Of a stretch of DNA of 64,000 nucleotides, positions 9,567 through 17,798 are shown piece by piece. Both the position numbers and the translations under genes were made by a program. The DNA comes from Legionella quinlivanii (GTDB lineage Bacteria; Pseudomonadota; Gammaproteobacteria; Legionellales; Legionellaceae). The stretch spans positions 310,001 through 374,000 of the forward strand of contig NZ_MVJN01000003.1 in the NCBI RefSeq assembly GCF_003265995.1, written 5' to 3'. Below the pieces are notes generated by a model. The model saw only the letters and a list, made by a program, of their open reading frames with translations. It was not told the DNA's origin and did no database searches. The first letter of the stretch is position 1. Every line of letters starts with the position of its first letter.

Positions 9567-10535
9567 TTAATTAAGCTTGAACGCAGAACCTAAATTCATT
9601 CTTAAGGCATTTTGATATACGACCTCTGCCACTGCCAAATCCTGAATCGCCAGACCAACTGATTTAAAGACAGTAAGCTTTTCCTGAGCCAGAGGCGCTT
9701 TTTCCATTAACCAGGTTCCGAGCTCAACAATGGATTCTCTTTTAATTTTTTGCTGCTCTACCGCATTAATTATTTCACCAGCCTCTTTCATTGCGGCGTC
9801 TATCTGATCCACTACTACCACTGCATTCTGGAGCACATCCCCGCTGATCTCCTGCATGGAAGGATGATGTGAGCCAATGGCGTTAATGTGTACATGGGGT
9901 TTAAGATCCCTAAGATGCACTAAAGCTTCTGTACTCGCTGTTGCAGTGCAAATGATATCTGAGTTTTTCAAGGCAGTAGATAACTGCTCACAAGCCTGAA
10001 TATTGTAGAAAGCGCCCATTTCTCTGGCAAACTTTTCTGCACTTTCCAAATGCCGTGACCACACAAATACCTGTTCAATCTGGCGCACGGCAGCCACTGC
10101 TTCAAGCTGTGTCATCGCCTGTACTCCGGCTCCAAGAATGCCGACCGTTGAAGGTATTTCGCGGGAAAAATATTTGCTTGCCAGACCTGAAACAGCACCT
10201 GTGCGAAGCGCTGTTAAATAAGCCGCATCCATGAGCACGAGAGGCTCACCGGTGCTTGCATCAATTAACAAAATGGTTCCATTAATCGACGGTTTATTGT
10301 GTTGACTATTGTCAGGAAAGACAGAAACTACCTTTAATCCCAGAATTTTCTCGTCAGATAAATAAGCAGGCATGGTTAGTGTTAATCCGTTATGGCCTAC
10401 AGGAATAGCCGTTCGTAAAGGCAAGGCCGCTTTTTGCTGGGCTAATTGAATAAATGCCCTTTCCATTGCGTCGATAGCCTCTGGCATGCTGATGCATTGT
10501 TTCACGTCGGAGAGTGATAATAACTTAAGCGTCAT
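9567..10535 (-). CDS. Ornithine cyclodeaminase / mu-crystallin family protein
   Basis: This 322-aa NAD(P)-dependent protein belongs to the ornithine cyclodeaminase/mu-crystallin family. Members include ornithine cyclodeaminase, ketimine/pyrroline-2-carboxylate reductase, alanine dehydrogenase and iminosuccinate reductase. The Rossmann motif VGILGAGVQAMTQ lies near residues 127-139, preceded by DAAYLTALRTGAVSGLA, and NAIGSHHPSMQE follows. AGGAGA lies 8 nt before the ATG. It is the first gene of the two-gene operon and starts next to the palindrome shared with the marR gene, so the MarR protein is the likely regulator. The pairing with a dehydratase suggests breakdown of an imine- or hydroxy-amino acid; the exact substrate is not evident. 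Confidence 0.85.
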   Translation of the reverse strand: MTLKLLSLSDVKQCISMPEAIDAMERAFIQLAQQKAALPLRTAIPVGHNGLTLTMPAYLSDEKILGLKVVSVFPDNSQHNKPSINGTILLIDASTGEPLVLMDAAYLTALRTGAVSGLASKYFSREIPSTVGILGAGVQAMTQLEAVAAVRQIEQVFVWSRHLESAEKFAREMGAFYNIQACEQLSTALKNSDIICTATASTEALVHLRDLKPHVHINAIGSHHPSMQEISGDVLQNAVVVVDQIDAAMKEAGEIINAVEQQKIKRESIVELGTWLMEKAPLAQEKLTVFKSVGLAIQDLAVAEVVYQNALRMNLGSAFKLN

Positions 10536-10604
10536 GAGCAGTCTCCTGAAAAATCGGTTAGGTTAGTCATTGCGAATCTCGGTTTTAAAGAAACTGGATC
10601 AATC

Positions 10605-10639
10605 TTACATAGCTTGTTAATATATAGCAAGCTATGTAA
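10605..10639. promoter_or_regulatory. Perfect 12-bp palindrome, probable MarR operator
   Basis: TTACATAGCTTG (10605-10616) and its exact reverse complement (10628-10639) flank an 11-nt AT-rich core. The site lies between the divergent marR-type gene and the dehydratase/cyclodeaminase operon and overlaps AT-rich -10/-35-like sequence on both strands. A MarR dimer binding here could repress both directions; that is inference from position and symmetry. Confidence 0.7.
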
Positions 10640-10652
10640 ATTGAGAAAAAAA

Positions 10653-11057
10653 ATGTATCCCTCCACTCTGATTAAAAAAGCGAGCCGCTTATTAATCAAA
10701 AGAGCCAATGAGTTATTAAAGCCATACGGTCTTACTGACGCTTATACTTATTTTCTGATGGCTCTTTACCAGCAAGACGGCTTGACTCAATCTGAAATGC
10801 ATAGGCAAATCGGTATTGAACAACCCACAGCGGTCAGAACGCTGGATCGTATGGAGCGTGATGGGCTGATTGTAAGAACTCGAAGTGCCACAGACCGACG
10901 AGCGATTGAAATCAGGCTGACCGAAAAGGGGCGAAATTGTCAAAAGATTATCGAACAATGTGCGTGTGAGCTTAATCAGCTTGTTTTAAATGGCTTTAAA
11001 GAGGAGGAAAAGCATGAAATAAAATACCTCTTAGAAAAATTAAATAATAATTTTTAA
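10653..11057 (+). CDS. MarR family transcriptional regulator
   Basis: This 134-aa winged-helix repressor-type regulator shows the MarR pattern: helix-turn-helix LTQSEMHRQIGIEQPTAVRT followed by LDRMERDGLIVR and the wing motif SATDRRAIEIRLTEKG. A longer frame opens at TTG 10614, but that would start inside the palindrome; the ATG at 10653 gives the usual family length and lies just after it, so it is chosen. The Shine-Dalgarno is weak (GAGAAA). It is divergent from the cyclodeaminase/dehydratase operon and probably controls it and itself. The effector ligand is unknown but may be an amino-acid-derived metabolite of that operon. Confidence 0.88.
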   Translation: MYPSTLIKKASRLLIKRANELLKPYGLTDAYTYFLMALYQQDGLTQSEMHRQIGIEQPTAVRTLDRMERDGLIVRTRSATDRRAIEIRLTEKGRNCQKIIEQCACELNQLVLNGFKEEEKHEIKYLLEKLNNNF

Positions 11058-11098
11058 ATGGCACTAATTCTCAAGCAGCCCACGCATCAGACAATCAC

Positions 11099-11107
11099 TG
11101 CTATAAT
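11099..11107 (+). promoter_or_regulatory. Extended -10 promoter candidate for the hemerythrin gene
   Basis: TGCTATAAT is a perfect extended -10 element, the same nine bases as at 5886. If used, it gives a leader of about 165 nt before the ATG at 11277. No good -35 was found. No obvious riboswitch fold was seen in the leader. Confidence 0.4.
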
Positions 11108-11276
11108 TAATATGTGAAGTATTTAAAGAATGAATCTTCCGACCTTCCTCTCCCTTATATATACATCAAATAATACCTTGAGGTTGTGATGACTTTTCAC
11201 CGCCTGAAGTAATACTTCTTTTCAAAAGCAGATATTGATTTTGAAACCTGAAATTAGATCTATAGGAGATATAGAT

Positions 11277-11717
11277 ATGAATGCTATTGAATTTTTAATC
11301 AATGAACATGAAAAAGTCAGAAGCCTTTTTAAGGATATGAATCTGTCCAGTCATCGAAAAGAAACTAAGAGAAGAATTTTTGAAACCATTCACATGGAAT
11401 TAGCCAGGCATGAAGAAATGGAACAAACGGTTTGGTACCCACAATTTAAATCAAAAAAACAATTGACTCCCGAGGTCAGACATCTTATTTCTGAAGAGAA
11501 GAATGCAAAAAAATTGATGGATCGGTTGAGTAAAATTAAATCTTCAGAAGATTGGGAAATGGAATTAGCCCAGTTACAGGAAGATGTTGAGCATCATGCG
11601 AGTGAAGAAGAAAATGAACTTTTTCCTGTGGTAAAAAAAATATTTGACGAAGATGAGCTGTTGGTTATTGGTAAAGAAATGAGTGAGTTCAAGAGAACAT
11701 ATAAAGCGAAACCCTAA
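11277..11717 (+). CDS. Hemerythrin HHE-domain protein
   Basis: This 146-aa cytoplasmic protein has a four-helix HHE domain that normally holds a non-heme di-iron centre and binds O2, NO or iron. Metal-ligand candidates occur in order: NEHEKV (His 9 region), HMELARHEEMEQ and WYP in the second helix, and EHHASEEENELFP in the third. The frame extends upstream to TTG 11235, but ATG 11277 follows TAGGAG at a good distance and is preferred. The desaturase gene begins 33 nt downstream, so the two may be cotranscribed; both are di-iron families. A role in oxygen or nitrosative stress is plausible but not shown. Confidence 0.85.
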   Translation: MNAIEFLINEHEKVRSLFKDMNLSSHRKETKRRIFETIHMELARHEEMEQTVWYPQFKSKKQLTPEVRHLISEEKNAKKLMDRLSKIKSSEDWEMELAQLQEDVEHHASEEENELFPVVKKIFDEDELLVIGKEMSEFKRTYKAKP

Positions 11718-11750
11718 CAGGAGAGCGAGCAGCGGACCCAGGGTGAAATT

Positions 11751-12755
11751 ATGGAAAATATCGATGTTCATAAATACATTCAAATCAAGTGCTTGCGTGG
11801 GGCATTTGAAATTATCCTCACGCTAGGGTTGCTAATCCTGGGTATAGTGATTTTGTATGAAGTGATATTAAGGAACTGGTGGCCCTTATTTATCCTTGTA
11901 ATACCACTTAGTTTTATTTTTACTCGTCTTTTTATAATTCAACATGATCTAAGTCATGGAAATCTTTTTAAACGGAGAAAATATAACGACTGGGTAGGTG
12001 TTTTCACTGGAGTCATTTTATTTACCCCATATTATTATTGGCAAAAAGCTCATATTATTCATCATGGAAGTGGGGGAAATATCGATCGACGCCCCTGGCC
12101 CGGTGATATTGAAGTCTTAAGTGTAAGTGAATACAGTGCAAAAAGTCGATGGGGTAAATTTGTATATTACTTCTATCGTAATAGTTTTGTTATGTTTCTA
12201 ATCGGAAGTCTTTACATTTTTATTATTGACCACCGTTTTTTCCATAAAAGAAAAGGATTCGGTCGCAAAGAAAGATTAAGTGTAATAGTAACCAATATAG
12301 GTATTGTTCTCCTCTATGCTCCCCTAATTATATTGGGTGGAACTAAATTTTTTCTACTTGCTATTTTAATACCACAATGGTTAGCTGGCATTATGGGCAT
12401 TTATTTATTTTATGTTCAACATAATTTTAAAAATAGATATTTTGTTTCACAAAAGGAATGGAATTTACAGGACTCTGCTTTAAAAGGAAGCTCATTTTAT
12501 GAGCTTCCCCAACCTCTTTTATGGCTGACAGCAAATATCGGCTATCATCATATTCATACCCTGATACCTCGAATTCCGTTTTATAATTTATCCCAATGTC
12601 ATCGAGACAATCACTGTTTTCATCATGTGACTCGATTAAGTTTGAAAGACACAAAACAATTGATTGCCCTGAAACTTTTTGATGAGTCTCAAGAGCAGAT
12701 GCTTACATGGCATGAATATAAAACTAAGCTAAACCAATCGATTAAAGTCGGGTAG
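11751..12755 (+). CDS. Membrane fatty-acid desaturase
   Basis: This 334-aa integral membrane di-iron enzyme inserts a double bond (or hydroxylates) in an acyl chain. The three histidine boxes are HDLSHGN near residue 66, HIIHHGSGGN near residue 101, and GYHHIHTLIPRIPFYN near residue 265. At least four strongly hydrophobic segments surround them (residues 15-65, 75-90, 140-160, 180-225). The order and GYHHIHTL(I)P motif are typical of the FA_desaturase family of delta-9/omega type. The preceding gene is a hemerythrin, 33 nt away. Regiospecificity and lipid substrate cannot be deduced. Confidence 0.88.
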   Translation: MENIDVHKYIQIKCLRGAFEIILTLGLLILGIVILYEVILRNWWPLFILVIPLSFIFTRLFIIQHDLSHGNLFKRRKYNDWVGVFTGVILFTPYYYWQKAHIIHHGSGGNIDRRPWPGDIEVLSVSEYSAKSRWGKFVYYFYRNSFVMFLIGSLYIFIIDHRFFHKRKGFGRKERLSVIVTNIGIVLLYAPLIILGGTKFFLLAILIPQWLAGIMGIYLFYVQHNFKNRYFVSQKEWNLQDSALKGSSFYELPQPLLWLTANIGYHHIHTLIPRIPFYNLSQCHRDNHCFHHVTRLSLKDTKQLIALKLFDESQEQMLTWHEYKTKLNQSIKVG

Positions 12756-12817
12756 GTAGCGGTAATTACTATTTACTCCATCCAGCCTGTCTTCTCGAAA
12801 TCCGGTTCCTCGCAGGG

Positions 12818-13681
12818 CTACAATTGCTTATCTAACCAGCTGTTACAGCAGCGGCTAACCGTCGATTTGATGGTTTCTATAATGCTTCTACTCACAGGAT
12901 TTTTATGTTTCTCCGGGCGATAGATCAAGCAGATTTCATCTTTGAACACTGGCGCGTCTGTTAATTTTCTAAGATGAGGATATTGTAAAGCAAGTCTTGC
13001 TGGCAAAAGCCCATAACCAAGACCCAGAGAGGTGAGTTTGGCGACTACCTCAAGGTTTACCGAATTAAGCGTTCCGTCAAAGCGATTGCTCTTGTCAATT
13101 TTTTTCAGGATGTATTGAGACTGTGCAAGATTCTGATCATAAATGAGTTTATTGGCGGCATTCTCTGCAAAAAAGATAGTAACTTCATCATTGCATAAAT
13201 GGTTTATTACCAGATCTGGATGTTTAATAGGATTGACGACCACTCCTAAATCAGCTTCCCAGCTAATCACCTTCTCGGTCATCTCTCTCGACAGACCATG
13301 AATAAAATTAAAATTAAGCTTTGGAAATTCGCTCTGAATTGCGGGCATAAAAAAACCGATGGTATAAAGCGCGACAGAAGGGTGCATGGCAATAGTATAG
13401 CGTCCCTGAATAAGGCCAGATTCAGATTTAGCCAGGTTTTGCGCCTGCTCCCACTCATAGAGAAGACGGCGCGAACGTAATACGAATTCCTCGCCCAGTT
13501 TGGTGAGCTGAATGCCATTTTTAAGGCGAATAATCAACTCTCCACCCAGTTCATTTTCCAGGCGCTTAATTGCATAACTTAAGGCCGGTTGAGATATGCC
13601 AATGATTTCCGATGCTCTGGTAATGTTGAGTGTTTCACAAACCGTTATGAAATACTTGATATCATCCAAACCTAGTGACAT
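12818..13681 (-). CDS. LysR family regulator, divergent from the isocyanide cluster
   Basis: This 287-aa LysR-type regulator has the N-terminal helix-turn-helix (about residues 5-64, NITRASEIIGISQPALSYAI then RLENELGGELI) and a C-terminal periplasmic-binding-like effector domain. The ATG at 13681 has AAGGAT on its 5' side. It lies 98 nt from the ATG of the pvcA-like gene and is transcribed away from it, the classic LysR arrangement, so it is the likely activator of that cluster. The effector domain looks slightly short compared with the usual 295-310 residues. The inducer is unknown. Confidence 0.9.
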   Translation of the reverse strand: MSLGLDDIKYFITVCETLNITRASEIIGISQPALSYAIKRLENELGGELIIRLKNGIQLTKLGEEFVLRSRRLLYEWEQAQNLAKSESGLIQGRYTIAMHPSVALYTIGFFMPAIQSEFPKLNFNFIHGLSREMTEKVISWEADLGVVVNPIKHPDLVINHLCNDEVTIFFAENAANKLIYDQNLAQSQYILKKIDKSNRFDGTLNSVNLEVVAKLTSLGLGYGLLPARLALQYPHLRKLTDAPVFKDEICLIYRPEKHKNPVSRSIIETIKSTVSRCCNSWLDKQL

Positions 13682-13694
13682 AAGAAATCCTTAT
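13680..13694. promoter_or_regulatory. Possible LysR-type box (ATAAG-N5-CTTAT)
   Basis: ATAAG AAATC CTTAT is a small dyad containing a T-N11-A pattern, as LysR-type regulators prefer. It overlaps the start codon and ribosome-binding region of the lysR gene and lies about 86 nt upstream of the pvcA-like ATG. The match is short, and part of it doubles as the lysR Shine-Dalgarno, so it may be coincidental. Confidence 0.3.
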
Positions 13695-13779
13695 CACAAT
13701 CATATTAAATAGTTATTTTATTTATTCTTTGAAAGCCTGTATTTTTTTAACTCAGGAGAAAAAAAGGAAAAATACAGCA

Positions 13780-14817
13780 ATGCTTCCCATATTAACTCAG
13801 AAACCTGCTATTAGAAATTTTGCGTCCAGCCATTCGGCAGCGAAAGAAACCGCGATAAAGATTCTGACAGAGATCATGACGTTTCGGCGTGTATCTAAAT
13901 CAGGTGTATCATGCAGGGGCGTGGGCTGTTCGTGCTGTGTTTCAATCCATTTACCTAAAATTCTGTCTGCCGTTAAACGAAACGAGCCCGTATTTTTTGT
14001 ATTACCGGCTTTTCCTGGAAAATCACCCAATCTCGAAAAAGTATTAAGCCCTCTGCCAGATCATGCGGAACGGCTTTCCCTGGCTTTTCTGGGGACTCTT
14101 TGTCAGCAAGTAAAAAAATATTATTTCCCGGGCATTCGCATTCTGCTCTGTTCTGATGGAAGAGTATTCAGTGATGTGGTGGGCATGAAAGAAACGCATG
14201 TTAGCGCTTACCAGCATGAACTGGATAAGTTAATAGATGAGATGTCGCTTTGCGATCTGTCAACGTTTAATCTCGACCATTGTTATGAGTCACTGAGTTT
14301 TCAGGAAATGCGTGATCGATTAATGAGTCGTTATGGAAATTCCCTGAGCAATATAAAACAAAAAATACGCAATGGCTCAAAGCCATTCGCCGACGCCGAT
14401 GACCAGGAGGCTAACCGAATGTATTGCGGCATTACTCGCTTTTTATTTGAAGACTCTCTCTATACTGGACAAATGAAAAGCCGCTCGGCCATACAAAAAG
14501 CAGCACGCGATAAAGCTTACGAGGTTATCAGAAGAAGCAATGCCTGGAGTGAGTTGATTGCAGAGCGTTTTCCAGAGGCAATAAGGCTATCAATCCATCC
14601 GCAAGTCTGCGGTTCAAAAAAACTGGGGATTCGTTTAATTGCAAACGAACGCTGGATGACTCCCTGGCATGGTGTAGCGGTTGGAACCGGTAAGGGATAT
14701 ATTCTGCTTAAGCGCTCGCAAGCCGAAGGTTTGGGGGCCACATTAATTCATTCCGATGATGGACGTCCAAGCCATTATCTACTGAACGAGAGTACGGAGA
14801 TAATCCATGAATTTTAA
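13780..14817 (+). CDS. pvcA: Isocyanide synthase, PvcA/IsnA (DIT1/PvcA) family
   Basis: PvcA/IsnA enzymes convert the amino group of tyrosine or tryptophan into an isonitrile using ribulose-5-phosphate. Diagnostic segments are FPGKSPNLEKVLSPLPDHAE, LCSDGRVFSDVVG, the HPQ motif in IRLSIHPQVCGSKKLGI and TPWHGVAVGTG. Length is 345 aa from ATG 13780 (family about 330). The frame also opens at TTG 13729, but the purine-rich AGGAG/AAGGA stretch at about 13753-13768 favours the ATG. An N-terminal CRGVGCSCC cysteine cluster is notable. The next gene starts 11 nt before this stop, indicating translational coupling. Legionella species are known to carry pvcA/pvcB homologues. Whether Tyr or Trp is used cannot be read here. 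Confidence 0.9.
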   Translation: MLPILTQKPAIRNFASSHSAAKETAIKILTEIMTFRRVSKSGVSCRGVGCSCCVSIHLPKILSAVKRNEPVFFVLPAFPGKSPNLEKVLSPLPDHAERLSLAFLGTLCQQVKKYYFPGIRILLCSDGRVFSDVVGMKETHVSAYQHELDKLIDEMSLCDLSTFNLDHCYESLSFQEMRDRLMSRYGNSLSNIKQKIRNGSKPFADADDQEANRMYCGITRFLFEDSLYTGQMKSRSAIQKAARDKAYEVIRRSNAWSELIAERFPEAIRLSIHPQVCGSKKLGIRLIANERWMTPWHGVAVGTGKGYILLKRSQAEGLGATLIHSDDGRPSHYLLNESTEIIHEF

Positions 14818-15643
14818 GATCACCAGGCTTAAGCCTTTTGGGCTTTGTCTCACACCAGATTACCCAAATACCAGCGTAAACGATCTCGACATTGGGGAGC
14901 TGCGTCAATTGTGCGGCGAGGAGCAGCTGGTTTTGTTAAGAGGCTTTGATACGTTTAAGAATTCAGCAGACTTTTCAGCCTATTGTGAAAGCTGGGGGGA
15001 AATCAGCGTCTGGCCTTTTGGAAAAGTGCTCGAATTAATCGAGCAGGAGAAGCCTGAAGATCATATATTTGATCACAGTTATGTGCCCCTGCACTGGGAT
15101 GGAATGTATCGACCGCAAGTGCCCGAATTTCAAATTTTTCATTGCGTTAAAGCGCCTCTGGCTGGTCAGGGAGGCCGAACCACTTTTTCAAACACCGTAT
15201 TAGCTTTAAAAAACGCATCAACTGAGTGCAGAAATTTATGGAATAAAGTGACAGGAGTTTATGAAAGAACAATGGAGTTTTATAACAGTAAAACCGTATC
15301 TCCGATTATCAATAAACATCCTTATAAGGATTATTCTGTTATTCGCTACAACGAGCCATGTTCAGAAGACAAAGGGCGCTTTGTGAACCCTCCTGATCTT
15401 GATTTTATCGGGCTTGATTCTGAAGAGTCAGAGATATTTCATCGCAGCTTAAAAGCCGCCCTGTATGCGCCGGATACTTTTTATGCCCATGATTGGCAGA
15501 GCAATGATATAGTGATTGCCGATAATTTTTCACTTTTACACGGGCGCGAGGGATTTGTTTCCAGGTCGCCAAGGCATCTGCAGCGGGTACATGTTTTAAG
15601 TGATCCGCCTTTTGATAATCCTCATTTGGAATCCCATCAATGA
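14807..15643 (+). CDS. pvcB: Fe(II)/2-oxoglutarate oxygenase, PvcB/IsnB type
   Basis: This 278-aa TauD/TfdA-family oxygenase is the usual partner of isocyanide synthase; it oxidises or decarboxylates the isonitrile amino acid, giving a vinyl isonitrile in known pathways. The iron-binding facial triad is visible as HWD (LHWDGMYRPQ, near residue 100) and the distal His in LLHGREGF (near residue 246); the 2-oxoglutarate Arg is probably in RSPRHLQRVHV. The reading frame overlaps pvcA by 11 nt and the flavoprotein by 4 nt (ATGA), so the three are one translational unit. Assignment as PvcB rests on both family and position; product stereochemistry is unknown. Confidence 0.88.
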   Translation: MNFKITRLKPFGLCLTPDYPNTSVNDLDIGELRQLCGEEQLVLLRGFDTFKNSADFSAYCESWGEISVWPFGKVLELIEQEKPEDHIFDHSYVPLHWDGMYRPQVPEFQIFHCVKAPLAGQGGRTTFSNTVLALKNASTECRNLWNKVTGVYERTMEFYNSKTVSPIINKHPYKDYSVIRYNEPCSEDKGRFVNPPDLDFIGLDSEESEIFHRSLKAALYAPDTFYAHDWQSNDIVIADNFSLLHGREGFVSRSPRHLQRVHVLSDPPFDNPHLESHQ

Positions 15644-17052
15644 GTAAAACCGCCACGGATGTTTTAATTGTGGGGGCAGGCCCTGTAGGGCTTCTGTGTG
15701 CCTATCTGGGCCAGATTTCCGGTCTTAAAACGATAGTTGCGGATAAGTCCAGCGGCCCTCTGGATCGCGGCCGGGCGGACGCGCTCAATGCACGCAGCCT
15801 TCAGCTCCTTGAGGTGGCGGGTTTATTCAAGGAATTGTATCCGCTTGGAAAAACCTGCAATACCAGTTCAGTCTGGGCGAATGGCGAATTCATTTCTCGC
15901 CAGTCCTCATGGTGGGAGTCTCTGGAGGGCTGCTTTCATAAACATTTCCTGATGCTTGGACAGTCGTATCTGGAAAATCTTTTAGATCATAAATTAATAG
16001 CCTTAGGCGCTCCGGTTAAACGAAACTTGGCAATTGAGCATATTGAGCTCAATAATGAAGCCTGTCTGACTACACTCTCAAATGGTGAACAGGTCCAGTC
16101 ACGTTATGTAATCGGTGCTGATGGTTCGCGCTCCTTTGTCCGTAATCATTTTGACATCGCGTTTGATATTATTCGTCCGCAACTGATCTGGGCGGTAATC
16201 GATGGGATTATTGAAACCGACTTCCCCAAAGTTCCGGATATTATTGTGTTTCAGGCAGAAACTTCCGATGTCGCCTGGATCCCCAGAGAAGAACCTATCG
16301 ACCGATTTTACATCAGAATGGATACCAAAGAGTTTAGTCTTGAGGATGCAATCGACAAAATTAATCGGGCCATTAAACCCCATAGCCTGAAATTTAAAGA
16401 AATTGTCTGGTTCTCGCAATTTTCAGTTAAAGAATCGGTTGCCGAAAAATTCTTTGTACAGGAGCGTATTTTTCTTGCGGGCGATTCATGCCATATCCAT
16501 TCGGTGAATGGCGGACAAGGTCTTAACACTGGTCTTGGGGATGCCTTCAATCTGATGTGGAAACTGAGCAGGGTAATCAAGGGAAGCGCACCTGCCAGCC
16601 TATTGCAAACCTATGAGGAAGAGCGCAAACCCGTGGCGCACTCAGTGATTGAAACCTCGGCCGAGCTGGTCCGTTCTACCAAATATTCGAAAGAGGGAAG
16701 CCACGCTCAGGATTACGTAAAAATAATAGAAAAACGGGCTGGGAACATAACCGGCATGGGAATTCGTTATGGCGAATCTGCGCTGTGTGGTACCCGGCTT
16801 TTTGATTTCGAGGTCTTTAAGGGAGAAACCAGAACTAGAATGTATTCGCTTCTGGATTATCGAAAATTCACCCTGCTTGTTTTTGGTAATCAGGCCATCA
16901 GCCCGGATTTACCGGAAGAGGTTGATTGCATTCAGATTTATTCAACTAATCAAGATGACAGTTACTGGACAGATAATTCACCTTACAAAAATCAGGTTAT
17001 TCTGGTAAGACCCGATGCATATATCGAATCCTCTGTCACTGTTTGCCTCTAA
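15640..17052 (+). CDS. FAD-dependent aromatic hydroxylase-type monooxygenase in the isocyanide operon
   Basis: This 470-aa class A flavoprotein monooxygenase (PheA/TfdB/UbiH-like) probably hydroxylates an aromatic ring using NAD(P)H and O2. It has the dinucleotide-binding GAGPVGLLCAY at residues 12-22, the central GADGSRS motif near residue 160, and the FAD ribityl motif FLAGDSCHIHSVNGGQGLN near residue 281, followed by the usual GDAFNLMWKL helix. The start overlaps the pvcB stop (ATGA). Its position implies tailoring of the isocyanide product, for instance a phenolic ring as in paerucumarin-type molecules, but Pseudomonas uses different flavoenzymes (PvcC/PvcD), so the chemistry here need not be the same (inference). 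Confidence 0.88.
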   Translation: MSKTATDVLIVGAGPVGLLCAYLGQISGLKTIVADKSSGPLDRGRADALNARSLQLLEVAGLFKELYPLGKTCNTSSVWANGEFISRQSSWWESLEGCFHKHFLMLGQSYLENLLDHKLIALGAPVKRNLAIEHIELNNEACLTTLSNGEQVQSRYVIGADGSRSFVRNHFDIAFDIIRPQLIWAVIDGIIETDFPKVPDIIVFQAETSDVAWIPREEPIDRFYIRMDTKEFSLEDAIDKINRAIKPHSLKFKEIVWFSQFSVKESVAEKFFVQERIFLAGDSCHIHSVNGGQGLNTGLGDAFNLMWKLSRVIKGSAPASLLQTYEEERKPVAHSVIETSAELVRSTKYSKEGSHAQDYVKIIEKRAGNITGMGIRYGESALCGTRLFDFEVFKGETRTRMYSLLDYRKFTLLVFGNQAISPDLPEEVDCIQIYSTNQDDSYWTDNSPYKNQVILVRPDAYIESSVTVCL

Positions 17053-17087
17053 ACGGGTTTAAGCTAAACTCCTGAAAGGCTGAATAC

Positions 17088-17747
17088 ATGGTACGAACAA
17101 TGTCTATCGATAAAATTGTGTGTGTGGGAAAGAACTATCTCGAGCATGCCCGGGAGCTTGGCGATGCGGTACCGGAGAAGCCGGTGTTATTTTTAAAACC
17201 TGCCAGTGTGCTCAGGCAGCTCAATGATTGGGATAAGGAAGCTGTCTTGTATTTTCCTGAGGATTCAGCGGTTCAGCCTGAATGTGAAATTGCCTTGCGC
17301 ATTGCCCGCGATGGGTATCAGATGAGTGTTGAAGAGGCTTCAAATGCGATTTCAGATGTGACGCTTGGGCTGGATATGACCTTAAGAGCACGTCAGACCC
17401 TACTCAAAAAACAGGGGCATCCCTGGACTACTGCCAAAGTGTTTAAAGATGCGGCAGTTCTTGGCCCGTGGATTCCCTGTCACCAATTCCCGGATTATCT
17501 GGAGGCTGAATTTCAACTGCTTATCGACGGAGTGGTCAGACAATCGGCCAGAGGAACCCAAATGATGATGAAACCTGCCGATGTAATCGCTTACATCAGT
17601 CAATTTTTCCCGCTCAAAGCGGGAGACATCATTTATACCGGTACGCCTGCCGGTGTGACTTCAATATCAGCGGGATGCGAGGCGGAATTACGCTGGCGCG
17701 ATCATAGTTATCGGGTAAGATGGAAAAAAGCTATCGGAAAATTCTAG
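17088..17747 (+). CDS. Fumarylacetoacetate hydrolase (FAH) family protein
   Basis: This 219-aa protein has the FAH/acylpyruvase fold. KIVCVGKNYLEHARELG near the N-terminus, the acidic metal-binding PECEIALRIA, the GLDMTLRARQ region and C-terminal GDIIYTGTPAGVTSI are family hallmarks. FAHD1-type members hydrolyse acylpyruvates or decarboxylate oxaloacetate with Mg2+. It begins 35 nt after the flavoprotein and is probably the last gene of the isocyanide operon. A second in-frame ATG at 17100 is possible. Its role may be to cleave a ring-opened or keto intermediate, or it may be unrelated metabolism joined by cotranscription. Confidence 0.87.
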   Translation: MVRTMSIDKIVCVGKNYLEHARELGDAVPEKPVLFLKPASVLRQLNDWDKEAVLYFPEDSAVQPECEIALRIARDGYQMSVEEASNAISDVTLGLDMTLRARQTLLKKQGHPWTTAKVFKDAAVLGPWIPCHQFPDYLEAEFQLLIDGVVRQSARGTQMMMKPADVIAYISQFFPLKAGDIIYTGTPAGVTSISAGCEAELRWRDHSYRVRWKKAIGKF

Positions 17748-17798
17748 AAATTCTCTATACTTAGCAGATATACCTCTAAAACTGTTCTGGAGAAAAGA

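Noticed and set aside
16099-16580. Antisense frames of 90-106 aa opposite the flavin monooxygenase gene
   Set aside because: The sense strand has intact FAD-binding motifs; the antisense frames show no family and follow from codon bias.
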